Shown here one piece after another: positions 46,020 to 54,279 of a stretch of 64,000 nucleotides of DNA; within the stretch, counting starts at the first letter, position 1; the number at the start of each line of letters is the position of its first letter. Source of the DNA: Streptomyces sp. NBC_00078 (GTDB lineage: Bacteria > Actinomycetota > Actinomycetes > Streptomycetales > Streptomycetaceae); contig NZ_JAPELX010000001.1 of NCBI RefSeq assembly GCF_026343335.1, positions 3,286,001 through 3,350,000 of the forward strand, in the 5' to 3' direction. The translations under genes and the position numbers were made by a program. Under the pieces are notes generated by a model, which was given only the letters and a program-made list of their open reading frames with translations, did not search any database and was not told the origin of the DNA.

Positions 46020-47063
46020 ATGCCCCGTGCCCGCGCCTCCCACTTCACCCGCCGCGGCCTCCTCGCCGCCGGCGGCGCCCTCGGTCTCGGGGCCGCGCTC
46101 GCGGCCTGCGGGGACGACGACGCGGAAAGCGGAGGCCCTGGCGAGACGGCCGCCGCCAGGTCCGGCTCGTGGTCCTTCAAGGACGACCGCGGCACGACCG
46201 TGAAGCTCGGCAAGGTGCCCGCGAACATCGTCGCGTTCACCGGTGTCGGCGCCGCGCTCCACGACTACGGCATCAGCGTCCGGGGCGTCTTCGGCCCCAC
46301 GAAGACCACGGACGGCAAGGCCGACGTCCAGGCCGGCGACATGGACATCAGCAAGGTCACGATCCTCGGCAACGCCTGGGACCAGTTCAACGTCGAGAAG
46401 TACGCGGCCCTCGCGCCCGACGTGCTCATCACCACGATGTTCGACGACGCCGGCACCCTCTGGTACGTCCCCGAGGCCTCCAAGGACAAGATCGCCCAGC
46501 TGGCTCCCAGCGTCGGCATCTCCGTCTACGACCGTCAGCTGACCGAGCCGCTGCAGCGCATGTGGGCGCTGGCCGAGTCGCTCGGCGCGGACATGACGGC
46601 GGCGAAGGTCACGGACGCCAAGAAGGGGTTCGAGGAGGCCGCCGCCCGGCTGCGCAAGGCGGCGAGGGCCAAGCCCGGCATCAGGGTGATGGCCGGTTCC
46701 GCGAGCGACGCGCTCTTCTACGTCTCCGGAACGGACCTCTCCATCGACCTGGAGTACTTCAAGGCGCTCGGCGTGAACCTCGTCGAGCCCCCGACGAAGG
46801 CCAAGGCCACGGGCGGCGGCTGGTACGAGTCGCTGAGCTGGGAGAACGTCGACAAGTACGCGGCGGACATCATCATGATGGACGACCGGTCCTCGGCGAT
46901 CCAGCCGGCCGACGTCACCCAGGCCACCTGGAAGAAGCTGCCCGCGGTCAAGGCCGGGCAGGTCATCCCCCGCTCCCCCGAGCCGATCCTGTCCTACGAC
47001 AAGTGCACCCCCCTTCTCACCAGCCTCGCGCAGGCACTTGAGAAGGCGAGGAAGGTCGGCTGA
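46020..47063 (+). CDS. desE: Ferrioxamine-binding lipoprotein DesE
   Basis: A 347-residue periplasmic-binding-type lipoprotein. The signal combines a twin-arginine motif (TRRGLLAAGGALGLG) with a lipobox ending at Cys30 (AALAAC). The siderophore-binding fold follows (VAFTGVGAALHDYGIS; YAALAPDVLITTMFDD; GWYESLSWENVDKYAADIIMMDD). It delivers ferrioxamines to an ABC importer that is not in this window. The iron box upstream supports the assignment. Confidence 0.88.
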   Translation: MPRARASHFTRRGLLAAGGALGLGAALAACGDDDAESGGPGETAAARSGSWSFKDDRGTTVKLGKVPANIVAFTGVGAALHDYGISVRGVFGPTKTTDGKADVQAGDMDISKVTILGNAWDQFNVEKYAALAPDVLITTMFDDAGTLWYVPEASKDKIAQLAPSVGISVYDRQLTEPLQRMWALAESLGADMTAAKVTDAKKGFEEAAARLRKAARAKPGIRVMAGSASDALFYVSGTDLSIDLEYFKALGVNLVEPPTKAKATGGGWYESLSWENVDKYAADIIMMDDRSSAIQPADVTQATWKKLPAVKAGQVIPRSPEPILSYDKCTPLLTSLAQALEKARKVG

Positions 47064-47080
47064 CAGTGCGGATGGCGCGT

Positions 47081-47167
47081 GGGTGTCCGCGGTCCGTCGT
47101 GGCCGGTCGCGCGCGCGGCGGAGCCGGACATCGATGGAGCCGGACATTGATGCAGCCCCGCACCCCT
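47081..47167. repeat. Dispersed Streptomyces intergenic repeat, copy B, with inner direct repeat
   Basis: The block contains GGTCCGTCGTGGCCGGTCGCG and ends CAGCCCCGCACCCC, as copy A does. Inside it GAGCCGGACATCGATG and GAGCCGGACATTGATG are tandem (47120-47151). Confidence 0.55.
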
Positions 47168-47205
47168 GAGGTATGCACCCCCTGACGTCGTCTCAGGAGT
47201 ACTCC

Positions 47206-48066
47206 ATGACTACGGCCACAGCCGCCCCGTTCCGTTTCTTCTCCCTTCAGGTCGTGCGGACGAGGCGGCTCGGGCCGTCTCTGGTGCGCGTCACCTTCGG
47301 CGGGGACGATCTGCACGCGTTCCACTCCGACGGGTGCGACCAGTCCCTGTCCCTCTTCCTGCCGCACCCCGGGCAGAGTGAGCCCGCGGTGCCCCGCGAA
47401 CTCGGCGACGGCTGGTGGCAGTGCTGGCGTGAACTCCCGGACGGAGTACGGGCGGTGATGCGCTCGTACACCCTTCGCGCCCTGCGCCGCGAACCCGATG
47501 ACGCCGACGATGCCGATGAACCCGACGAGATCGACATCGACTTCGTGCTGCACACCCCGGCCGGCCCCGCCTCCACGTGGGCCGCCCGGGCCGCCGCCGG
47601 CGACCGTGTCGTCCTGCTCGGCCCGGCGATCGCGGACAACCGGGCGATACGCTTCCGGCCGCCCGAGGACACCGATCTGACGCTGATCTGGGGTGACGAG
47701 ACCGCCCTGCCCGCCGTCTCGGCGATCCTGGAGTCGCTGCCGGCCGGTGCCCGCGCCCGGGTGTGGCTGGAGGTGCCCGACGCCGGGGACATCCAGGACC
47801 TGCCGACCGAGGCGGACGCGGAGATCACCTGGCTGGTCCGGGACGCGAGCGGCGCCGAGGGGTCCCCCATGGCCCTCGGCGCCCTCCGCGACGCCCAACT
47901 GCCGCCCGCCGCGCACCCGTACGTCTGGATCGCCGGCGAGTCCGGATGCGTGAAGACGCTGCGGCGGCACTTCGTCGCGGAGCGGGGGATCGATCGACGG
48001 CGGGTGACGTTCGTCGGTTACTGGCGGCGGGGCATGTCCGAGGAACAACTGCGCGCCGCCGAGTAG
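47206..48066 (+). CDS. Siderophore-interacting protein (ferric-siderophore reductase)
   Basis: A 286-residue flavoprotein of the ViuB/siderophore-interacting family. It has an N-terminal FAD-binding barrel with MRSYTLRALRRE (the RxYTxR motif), then a NAD-binding-like domain (LIWGDETALPAVSAILESLP; YVWIAGESGCVKTLRRHFV). It releases iron from imported ferrioxamine by reduction. ATG at 47206 follows AGGAG; the upstream in-frame ATG at 47173 is weaker. In relatives desABCD begins about 40 bases downstream; here only a scar does. Confidence 0.88.
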   Translation: MTTATAAPFRFFSLQVVRTRRLGPSLVRVTFGGDDLHAFHSDGCDQSLSLFLPHPGQSEPAVPRELGDGWWQCWRELPDGVRAVMRSYTLRALRREPDDADDADEPDEIDIDFVLHTPAGPASTWAARAAAGDRVVLLGPAIADNRAIRFRPPEDTDLTLIWGDETALPAVSAILESLPAGARARVWLEVPDAGDIQDLPTEADAEITWLVRDASGAEGSPMALGALRDAQLPPAAHPYVWIAGESGCVKTLRRHFVAERGIDRRRVTFVGYWRRGMSEEQLRAAE

Positions 48067-48103
48067 CCACCCTCACGTCGCAGCCCACCGGAGGACACCC
48101 TCC

Positions 48104-48201
48104 ATGCGCTCGCACCTGCCGGACGCGCTGCCGCCGCCGGCGGTCCCGAGGAGCAGATGGCCGGCCCGGCCGACCCGTCGGGCGCCCTCCAACTGGTCTG
48201 A
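48104..48201 (+). pseudogene. Deletion scar of the desferrioxamine biosynthesis operon (desA start to operon end)
   Basis: ATG at 48104 follows GGAGGACACCCTCC and reads MRSHL, the start I recall for Streptomyces DesA, but the next residues (PDALPPPA) diverge at once. Within about 30 bases a different frame reads GGPEEQMAGPADPSGALQLV and stops at 48201, like the C terminus of a lost gene, presumably desD. A strong terminator follows. The rest of desABCD, about 5 kb, is absent. The two ends are out of frame. Confidence 0.5.
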
Positions 48202-48240
48202 ACCCTCAAGAATCCCGTCGCGGGGTTGCGCCCACGGCGG

Positions 48241-48277
48241 ACGGGCACCCCGCAGTACGGTCCTGCGGGGTGCCCGT
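48241..48277. terminator. Strong bidirectional terminator
   Basis: A perfect 15-bp stem (48241-48255 with 48263-48277) with a 7-base loop lies between convergent units: the des locus remnant and the hexosaminidase gene. Confidence 0.75.
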
Positions 48278-48296
48278 TCAGCGGATCCGGCCCCCA

Positions 48297-48340
48297 GGGG
48301 GTACGGATTCCGACCCGAAGGGGGGTGCGGATTCCGACCC
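48297..48340. repeat. Two 20-bp direct repeats
   Basis: GGGGGTACGGATTCCGACCC (48297-48316) and a copy with one change (48321-48340) lie just beyond the terminator, before the hexosaminidase stop. Confidence 0.5.
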
Positions 48341-48358
48341 CCAGAACAGAAGATCACC

Positions 48359-49957
48359 TCACCCGGCGGGCCACGGCACCTGGGGCGACCTGTAGTAGCC
48401 GATCCCCAGTGCGTCCCATCGCGGCCCCTGCGCCGCGAGCCGCACCTTGTAGGTGTCCCAGTCGTGCGTGGATGCCGGCGACCAGCCGAGTTCGGCGACT
48501 CCGGGCAGCCTCGGGAAGGCCATGTAGTCGAGGTCGGCGTTCGTCACGATCGTCTCGGTCCACAGCGGTGCCTCGACGCCCCTGACCGCCGAACTCGGTG
48601 CCCCGGCAAGGTAGTTGCCCGGGTCCCAGTCGTAGGCGCGCCGCACCTCCACCAGTCCGGCCCAGTCCTGGCCGAGCGGGGTGTCCTCGGTGTACTTCAT
48701 GTCGAGGTAGATCCGGTCGGCGGGCGAAAGGATCAGTCCGGTCCCGTTCTGCGCGGCCTTCGCGACCTGTGCCTTCTCCGCCGCGTCGGTGTCGTCCAAC
48801 CCCCAGTACTGGGCGACGGCGCCCCTGACCGGGTGTGCGCCGGTCAGCTGATGCCAGCCGATCACCGTCTTGCCGTACTTGGCGACGACGGGCTGCACCC
48901 GGTCCATGAACGTGACGTAGTCCTCGTGGCTGGTGGAGTGCGCCTCGTCTCCGCCGATGTGGAGATAGCGGCCCGGCGTGATCGCGGCCAGCTCGCGGAT
49001 GACGTCGTCCACGAAGTCGTACGTGATGTCCTTGCCGACGCACAGCGAGCTGAAGCCGACGTCGGTGCCGGTGTAGAGCGGGGGCGCCACGCCGTCGCAG
49101 TTCAGTGCTGCGTACGAGGCGAGGGCGGCGTTGGTGTGGCCGGGCATGTCGATCTCGGGGACGACCTCCAGATGGCGCGAGGCCGCGTACCGGACGATCT
49201 CCTTGTAGTCGGCCTTGGTGTAGTGACCGCCCTGACCGCCGCCGACCTGGGTCGAGCCGCCGTGGGCCGCGAGGCGCGGCCAGGAGTCGATCGCGATGCG
49301 CCAACCCTGGTCGTCACTCAGGTGCAGATGCAGCTTGTTGACCTTGTAGAGGGCCAACTCGTCGATGTAGCGCTTGACTTGGTCCACGGTGAAGAAGTGG
49401 CGGGAGACGTCGAGCATCGCGCCGCGGTAGGCGTAACGCGGGCTGTCCTTGATCGTGCCGCCCGCGACCAGCCAGGGTCCGCGCCGCACGGAGTCCCTCT
49501 CGACGGCCGCAGGGAGCAGCTGGCGCAGGGTCTGGACGCCGTGGAAGAGGCCTGCGGGCTCGGCGGCGGTGATGGTGACGCCCTTGCCGCCGCTGTCGAG
49601 GCGGTAGCCCTCGGCACCGAACGCGCCTTTCTCCAGGCGGAGTCGGATGCCGCCCCCGCCGTGCCCGGTAATGGGCAGGCGGTATCCGGTGGAGGGCCGC
49701 AGGATGCCCGCGAGGTACTCACCGACCAGCCGCGCCTCGCGCGAGTCGTCCACACGGATGTGCGTGTCCCGGGTGATGCGGTACGGAGATCCGCCCGGAG
49801 TGACCGACGCGGGAGCCGGAACCACCCGGCCGAGCGGGGTCGCCTTCGCCTCCGATGCCGGTGCCGCACCCGCGGTGAAGGCGCCGGCCGCCGCGACGAG
49901 CAGCAGGGACCCGAGGACGCGGGCCATACGGGGAGTCGTTCTGTGGTGCCGTCTCAC
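48359..49957 (-). CDS. Secreted beta-N-acetylhexosaminidase (GH20)
   Basis: A 532-residue exported enzyme. After a signal peptide (residues 1-33) comes the GH20 accessory domain (to about 150), then the barrel with the catalytic Asp-Glu pair in YLHIGGDEAHST, plus KLHLHLSDDQGWR and VPEIDMPGHTNAAL. It releases GlcNAc from chitin fragments by substrate-assisted catalysis. A DasR-like site lies 47 bases upstream, linking it to GlcNAc control. Confidence 0.92.
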   Translation of the reverse strand: MRRHHRTTPRMARVLGSLLLVAAAGAFTAGAAPASEAKATPLGRVVPAPASVTPGGSPYRITRDTHIRVDDSREARLVGEYLAGILRPSTGYRLPITGHGGGGIRLRLEKGAFGAEGYRLDSGGKGVTITAAEPAGLFHGVQTLRQLLPAAVERDSVRRGPWLVAGGTIKDSPRYAYRGAMLDVSRHFFTVDQVKRYIDELALYKVNKLHLHLSDDQGWRIAIDSWPRLAAHGGSTQVGGGQGGHYTKADYKEIVRYAASRHLEVVPEIDMPGHTNAALASYAALNCDGVAPPLYTGTDVGFSSLCVGKDITYDFVDDVIRELAAITPGRYLHIGGDEAHSTSHEDYVTFMDRVQPVVAKYGKTVIGWHQLTGAHPVRGAVAQYWGLDDTDAAEKAQVAKAAQNGTGLILSPADRIYLDMKYTEDTPLGQDWAGLVEVRRAYDWDPGNYLAGAPSSAVRGVEAPLWTETIVTNADLDYMAFPRLPGVAELGWSPASTHDWDTYKVRLAAQGPRWDALGIGYYRSPQVPWPAG

Positions 49958-50003
49958 ATGCGCTCCCTTCGACAGTGATCAGCTGTGATCACCACTGACC
50001 AGG

Positions 50004-50019
50004 ATTGGTAGAGACCACT
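50004..50019. promoter_or_regulatory. DasR-responsive element-like site
   Basis: ATTGGTAGAGACCACT matches 13 of 16 bases of the recalled dre consensus ACTGGTCTAGACCACT and lies 47 bases before the hexosaminidase start. Repression by DasR in the absence of GlcNAc phosphates is expected. Confidence 0.6.
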
Positions 50020-50049
50020 CTCCCGTAGATCCGGTGAAACAATCCCCGC

Positions 50050-50934
50050 ATGGCGGAAATCATCCAGAAGGACGGCACGTGGGCCTTCGACGGCGATGCC
50101 GTGCGACTGACACCCGGCCGGGACAGAAACGTCAGCCTGCTCCGCCGGACCCTGGGTGAACTCGTCGTCCCGCTGGGGGCGTTGGCGGGGATCTCGTTCG
50201 AGCAGGGCAGGAAGTCGGGACGGCTCAGGCTGCGGCTGCGCGACGGTGCCGACCCGCTGCTGCACGCCTCCGGCGGACGGCTCACCGAGCCCAACGACCC
50301 CTATCAGCTGCTCGTCGAGTCCGACCGTTACGGCGTCGCCGAGTACTTCGTGGACGAGGTGCGAGGCGCCCTGCTGCTGGACGGGGTCCCGTCGGACCCG
50401 GTGACCGAGTACCTGCTGCCCGGCCCGTCCGTCCCGCTCTCCGTCGCGGCCGGGGACGGTGCCGCGAGCTTCGACGGCGAGCACATCCGCCTGGAGTGGA
50501 ACTGGAAGACGGAGGACGCCAAGGCGGCTGCCGGGGCCCGTACCCTGGCCGTCACGGACGTCGTCGCCGTGGAGTGGCAGCCGGCGGCCGGCCTGGAGAA
50601 CGGGCACCTGCGCTTCACCCTGCGCCACGTGCCCACCAAGGCGCCGCCCAAGCACGACCCCAACTCCGTGGAACTGTGGGGCTTCAAGAAGGATCCGCTG
50701 ATGGCCCTGATCGCCGCGGCCGTACAGGCACGGCTGCCGCATCCCTCGACGGCCGCCAGGGCCGACGTGCCGCCCCCGGCGTCCCCCGAGCGGCTCGTGC
50801 CCGCCGGCGGGCACGAGGACGACCACGACGCGCTGCTGCGGCGGCTGCGCGAGCTCGGCGAGCTGCACCGCACGGGCGTGCTGACGGACGAGGAGTTCGC
50901 CCTGGCCAAACAGGCGGTCCTCAAGCGGATTTGA
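50050..50934 (+). CDS. DUF4429 protein with C-terminal SHOCT segment
   Basis: A 294-residue protein. Two DUF4429 modules (residues about 1-120 and 130-225: DGTWAFDGDAVRLTPG; GAASFDGEHIRLEWNW) are PH-like beta folds. The C terminus LRRLRELGELHRTGVLTDEEFALAKQAVL is a SHOCT motif, a short helical oligomerisation or docking tail. Function unknown; common in Streptomyces. Divergent from the hexosaminidase gene. Confidence 0.85.
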   Translation: MAEIIQKDGTWAFDGDAVRLTPGRDRNVSLLRRTLGELVVPLGALAGISFEQGRKSGRLRLRLRDGADPLLHASGGRLTEPNDPYQLLVESDRYGVAEYFVDEVRGALLLDGVPSDPVTEYLLPGPSVPLSVAAGDGAASFDGEHIRLEWNWKTEDAKAAAGARTLAVTDVVAVEWQPAAGLENGHLRFTLRHVPTKAPPKHDPNSVELWGFKKDPLMALIAAAVQARLPHPSTAARADVPPPASPERLVPAGGHEDDHDALLRRLRELGELHRTGVLTDEEFALAKQAVLKRI

Positions 50935-50938
50935 CATG

Positions 50939-51016
50939 CTCCTCGGGCTGAAGCCCGAGGATTCTGGCCGTCCCTGCCGGTTGCTGTGCCGCTACGCGGC
51001 ACGGCTTCCGGCGGGG
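50939..51016 (-). mobile_element. IS200/IS605-like end remnant
   Basis: The stem CCTCGGGC/GCCCGAGG (50941-50948 with 50953-50960, loop TGAA) followed by ATTC, a GTGCCGC/GCGGCAC hairpin with TAC loop near 50985, and GGGGATTCC resemble a subterminal end of an IS200/IS605 element read on the minus strand. No transposase remains. It directly adjoins the truncated lipoprotein-like remnant. The first hairpin could also end the DUF4429 transcript. Confidence 0.4.
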
Positions 51017-51300
51017 ATTCCTTGGCGCTCGTCGAGGTGCCCCTCGCAGGAGTCCGGCGCGGAGAACGCGTACAGCCTCCGGCCCGCGGCGCGCGCCGTC
51101 ACGCAGACGACGCCCTCGGTCTCGGGGTACGCGGTCTCGCCGATGGGGCAGCTTCTTGGTGACCTTGTCGCCCTTGACGACGTCGGTGCGCTCGTCCTGG
51201 CGGCTGTGGCCGTTGATGGACTCGGCCTGGGCGAGGAACTGGTCCCGGGTGCGCGAGTCGAAACCGGTGTCGGTGGACTTGCCCTGGCCGGCCGGGCACC
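51017..51300 (-). pseudogene. Truncated and frameshifted exported-protein fragment
   Basis: The minus strand reads GKSTDTGFDSRTRDQF to VVKGDKVTKKL in one frame, then PIGETAYPETEGVVCVTA to APDSCEGHLDERQ in another, with a shift near 51150. Both parts have strong coding bias. Start and end are missing: the right side stops near a 16-bp palindrome (51307-51322) and the left side at the IS-like end. The family was not identified; the Cys spacing suggests an exported protein. Confidence 0.5.
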
Positions 51301-51364
51301 GCTACTTGCCCGATATCGGGCAGGATTCTTGCGAAACATCTTTCGGTACCCCAGGATCTACCGG

Positions 51365-51622
51365 GTGCACGACGAACTTGTTGATCACCTGACCCGTTCC
51401 ACGCCCCTGAGCCGGGGCGAGGCGCTGCGGGTGATCCAGGACGTGCTCGCCTACTTCGACGAGACGACCGAGGACTACGTCCGTCGCCGCCACCGCGAGC
51501 TGCAGGCCCAGGGCCTGGTGAACGCGACGATCTTCGAACGGATCGAGGCGGACCTGCAATACCGGGCGGTCGCGCCGCCGGAGCTTACGCTCAGGCAGCT
51601 GCGCCGCATCGTCTACGGCTGA
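51365..51622 (+). CDS. Conserved small protein upstream of glmS
   Basis: An 85-residue helical protein: VHDELVDHLTRSTPLSRGEALRVIQDVLAYFDETTEDYVRRRHRELQAQG and ERIEADLQYRAV to LRQLRRIVYG in one unbroken frame. GTG at 51365 with AGGA upstream is the best start; the frame is open earlier only through the remnant. Function unknown. It ends 13 bases before glmS, so the two are probably cotranscribed. Confidence 0.65.
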   Translation: MHDELVDHLTRSTPLSRGEALRVIQDVLAYFDETTEDYVRRRHRELQAQGLVNATIFERIEADLQYRAVAPPELTLRQLRRIVYG

Positions 51623-51635
51623 GGGATTCATCTGC

Positions 51636-53453
51636 ATGTGCGGAATCGTCGGATACATCGGGAAGCGTGACGTGGCCCCGCTGCTGCTGGAGGGGCTGCA
51701 GCGGCTGGAGTACCGCGGCTACGACTCGGCGGGCATCGTCGTCACCTCCCCCAAGGCGTCGGGCCTGAAGATGGTCAAGGCCAAGGGGCGCGTGCGAGAG
51801 CTGGAGGCCAGGGTCCCGGCCCGCTTCAAGGGCACGACCGGCATCGCCCACACCCGCTGGGCCACCCACGGCGCCCCCTCCGACGTGAACGCCCACCCGC
51901 ACCTGGACGCCGAGGGCAAGGTCGCCGTCGTCCACAACGGCATCATCGACAACGCCACCGACCTGCGCCGCAAACTGGAGGCGGACGGCGTCGAGTTCCT
52001 CTCCGAGACGGACACCGAGGTGCTCGTCCACCTCATCGCCCGCGCCCAGGCCGAGACCCTGGAGGAGAAGGTCCGCGAGACCCTGCGGGTCATCGAGGGC
52101 ACGTACGGCATCGCCGTCATGCACGCCGACTTCCCCGACCGCATCGTGGTGGCCCGAAACGGCTCCCCGGTGGTCCTCGGCGTCGGCGAGAAGGAGATGT
52201 TCGTCGCCTCGGACATCGCCGCCCTGGTCGCCCACACGCGGCAGATAGTGACCCTGGACGACGGCGAGATGGCCACCCTCAAGGCCGACGACTTCCGGAC
52301 GTACACCACCGAGGGCACCCGTACGACGTCCGAGCCGACCACCGTGGAGTGGGAGGCGGCCTCCTACGACATGGGCGGCCACGACACCTATATGCACAAG
52401 GAGATCCACGAGCAGGCCGACGCCGTGGACCGCGTGCTGCGCGGCCGCATCGACGACCGCTTCTCCACCGTGCACCTCGGCGGCCTGAACCTGGATGCCC
52501 GCGAGGCGCGCCAGATCCGCCGGGTGAAGATCCTCGGCTGCGGCACCTCGTACCACGCGGGCATGATCGGCGCGCAGATGATCGAGGAGCTGGCCCGTAT
52601 CCCCGCGGACGCCGAACCGGCCTCCGAGTTCCGGTACCGCAACGCGGTCGTGGACCCCGACACCCTCTATGTCGCCGTCTCCCAGTCCGGCGAGACCTAC
52701 GACGTCCTCGCGGCCGTCCAGGAGCTGAAGCGCAAGGGCGCGAGGGTGTTCGGCGTCGTCAACGTGGTGGGCTCGGCGATCGCACGGGAGGCGGACGCCG
52801 GTATCTACGTGCACGCGGGGCCCGAGGTCTGCGTGGTCTCCACCAAGTGCTTCACGAACACCACGGTGGCCTTCGCCCTTCTCGCGCTCCACCTGGGCCG
52901 CACCCGCGACCTCTCGGTCCGCGACGGCAAGCGGATCATCGAGGGCCTGCGGAAGCTGCCGGCGCAGATCACCGAGGTCCTCCAGCAGGAGGAGGAGATC
53001 AAGAAGCTGGCCGCGCAGTACGCCGACGCCCGCTCGATGCTCTTCATCGGCCGGGTCCGCGGCTACCCGGTGGCCCGCGAGGCCTCCCTGAAGCTGAAGG
53101 AGGTCTCGTACATCCACGCCGAGGCCTACCCCGCCTCCGAGCTCAAGCACGGCCCCCTGGCCCTGATCGAGCCCGCTCTCCCCACGGTCGCGATCGTCCC
53201 CGACGACGACCTCCTGGAGAAGAACCGCGCGGCCATGGAGGAGATCAAGGCCCGCAGCGGCCGCATCCTCGCGGTGGCGCACCAGGAGCAGGAGAAGGCC
53301 GACGCGACGATCGTGGTCCCGAAGAACGAGGACGAGCTGGACCCGATCCTGATGGGCATCCCGCTCCAACTCCTCGCCTACCACACGGCCTTGGCCCTCG
53401 GGCGGGACATCGACAAGCCGAGGAACCTCGCGAAGTCGGTGACGGTCGAGTAA
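51636..53453 (+). CDS. glmS: Glutamine-fructose-6-phosphate aminotransferase
   Basis: A 605-residue full-length GlmS making glucosamine 6-phosphate from fructose 6-phosphate and glutamine. Cys2 in MCGIVGYIG is the N-terminal glutaminase nucleophile. Two SIS isomerase domains follow (ILGCGTSYHAGMIGAQ; VSQSGETYDVLAAV; FIGRVRGYPVAREASLKLKEVSYI), ending LAKSVTVE. No glmS ribozyme is seen upstream, as expected for an actinobacterium. Possibly the second glmS of the genome. A strong terminator follows. Confidence 0.95.
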   Translation: MCGIVGYIGKRDVAPLLLEGLQRLEYRGYDSAGIVVTSPKASGLKMVKAKGRVRELEARVPARFKGTTGIAHTRWATHGAPSDVNAHPHLDAEGKVAVVHNGIIDNATDLRRKLEADGVEFLSETDTEVLVHLIARAQAETLEEKVRETLRVIEGTYGIAVMHADFPDRIVVARNGSPVVLGVGEKEMFVASDIAALVAHTRQIVTLDDGEMATLKADDFRTYTTEGTRTTSEPTTVEWEAASYDMGGHDTYMHKEIHEQADAVDRVLRGRIDDRFSTVHLGGLNLDAREARQIRRVKILGCGTSYHAGMIGAQMIEELARIPADAEPASEFRYRNAVVDPDTLYVAVSQSGETYDVLAAVQELKRKGARVFGVVNVVGSAIAREADAGIYVHAGPEVCVVSTKCFTNTTVAFALLALHLGRTRDLSVRDGKRIIEGLRKLPAQITEVLQQEEEIKKLAAQYADARSMLFIGRVRGYPVAREASLKLKEVSYIHAEAYPASELKHGPLALIEPALPTVAIVPDDDLLEKNRAAMEEIKARSGRILAVAHQEQEKADATIVVPKNEDELDPILMGIPLQLLAYHTALALGRDIDKPRNLAKSVTVE

Positions 53454-53482
53454 GACGCACGGGCAGAGGCCACCCGACAGAA

Positions 53483-53520
53483 CGGACCCCCACGTGTCGC
53501 CACCGAACACGGGGGGTCCG
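53483..53520 (+). terminator. Terminator after glmS
   Basis: CGGACCCCC pairs with GGGGGTCCG (53483-53491 with 53512-53520), with an inner CGTGT/ACACG stem, 30 bases after the glmS stop. Confidence 0.65.
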
Positions 53521-53561
53521 CTCCATTCACCGGGGGCCGCCCAAACCCCCGGCCGGCGCAG

Positions 53562-54128
53562 CTAGCCGGTGGCCGTCACCCCCCGGCCGGCAGCACGTCG
53601 AGGAAGGACGGTCGGCCAGTGCGCGAGAGCCGCGGTCGCCGCGTACCAGGCCACCGCCCCCGCCGCGACGGCGAACCAGCCGCCGGCCTTCGCCAGGGGG
53701 TCGCTGGTCGCGAACTGCGCGATGGCAAGGAGCACGAGCGAGACGAAGAACAACCCGTAGGTGCCCTGGGTGAGTTGGTCCCCGCCCGCGAGGGTCAGGG
53801 TGAGCGTCACGAGGGCGAACAGCAGCAGGAAGAGTCCCGCCGCATTGGCGGACATGGCGCTGCCGGCCGCGAGTGCCCAGGTGAACCACAGGGCGCCGAG
53901 GGCCGCGTAGGCCGTACCTGTCGGCACGTCACGGTCGCGGAAGGCGAACAGGCCGGCGACGAACAGCGCAACGCCGCCTACGTAGTGGGCCAGTGATACG
54001 GCGTCAGCGGCCGACACTCCATTGATCACGTCAGTGTGTCCGAGTCCGAACGCCAACAGGGTGATACCCAGGGCGAGTCGGCCGACCACGGTAGTGGTTC
54101 CGCTTCCCGCGGAGACGTCGTTGTCCAC
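53562..54128 (-). CDS. GPR1/FUN34/YaaH family transporter (acetate/succinate type)
   Basis: A 188-residue membrane protein with six hydrophobic segments, the length and layout of SatP/YaaH acetate channels: GRLALGITLLAFGLGHTDVI, AHYVGGVALFVAGLFAF, LWFTWALAAGSAMSANAAGLF. The NPAPLGL-type motif of canonical members is not obvious, so it is a divergent member. GTG at 54128 follows GAAGGGAG at 7 bases; ATG at 54149 is an alternative. Confidence 0.75.
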   Translation of the reverse strand: MDNDVSAGSGTTTVVGRLALGITLLAFGLGHTDVINGVSAADAVSLAHYVGGVALFVAGLFAFRDRDVPTGTAYAALGALWFTWALAAGSAMSANAAGLFLLLFALVTLTLTLAGGDQLTQGTYGLFFVSLVLLAIAQFATSDPLAKAGGWFAVAAGAVAWYAATAALAHWPTVLPRRAAGRGVTATG

Positions 54129-54279
54129 GGCGGGGCTCCCTTCGTACATGTGCAGTTGTGCGGTGAACGATGTATGCCCTTCACAAAGGCACAAACACCT
54201 CTACGCGTGAGTAGGTTTGCTCACTGCACAAAGAGGGCCGCCCGTTCCCGGATCGCATCTCACCTGGGAGAACGAGACG

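Noticed and set aside
48104..48201. Engineered in-frame deletion of desABCD
   Set aside because: The two ends are in different frames and no cloning or recombinase scar is visible, so natural loss is the simpler reading.
51640..51720. Possible glmS ribozyme
   Set aside because: The glmS gene begins 13 bases after the preceding gene, leaving no room for the structure, and actinobacteria generally lack it.
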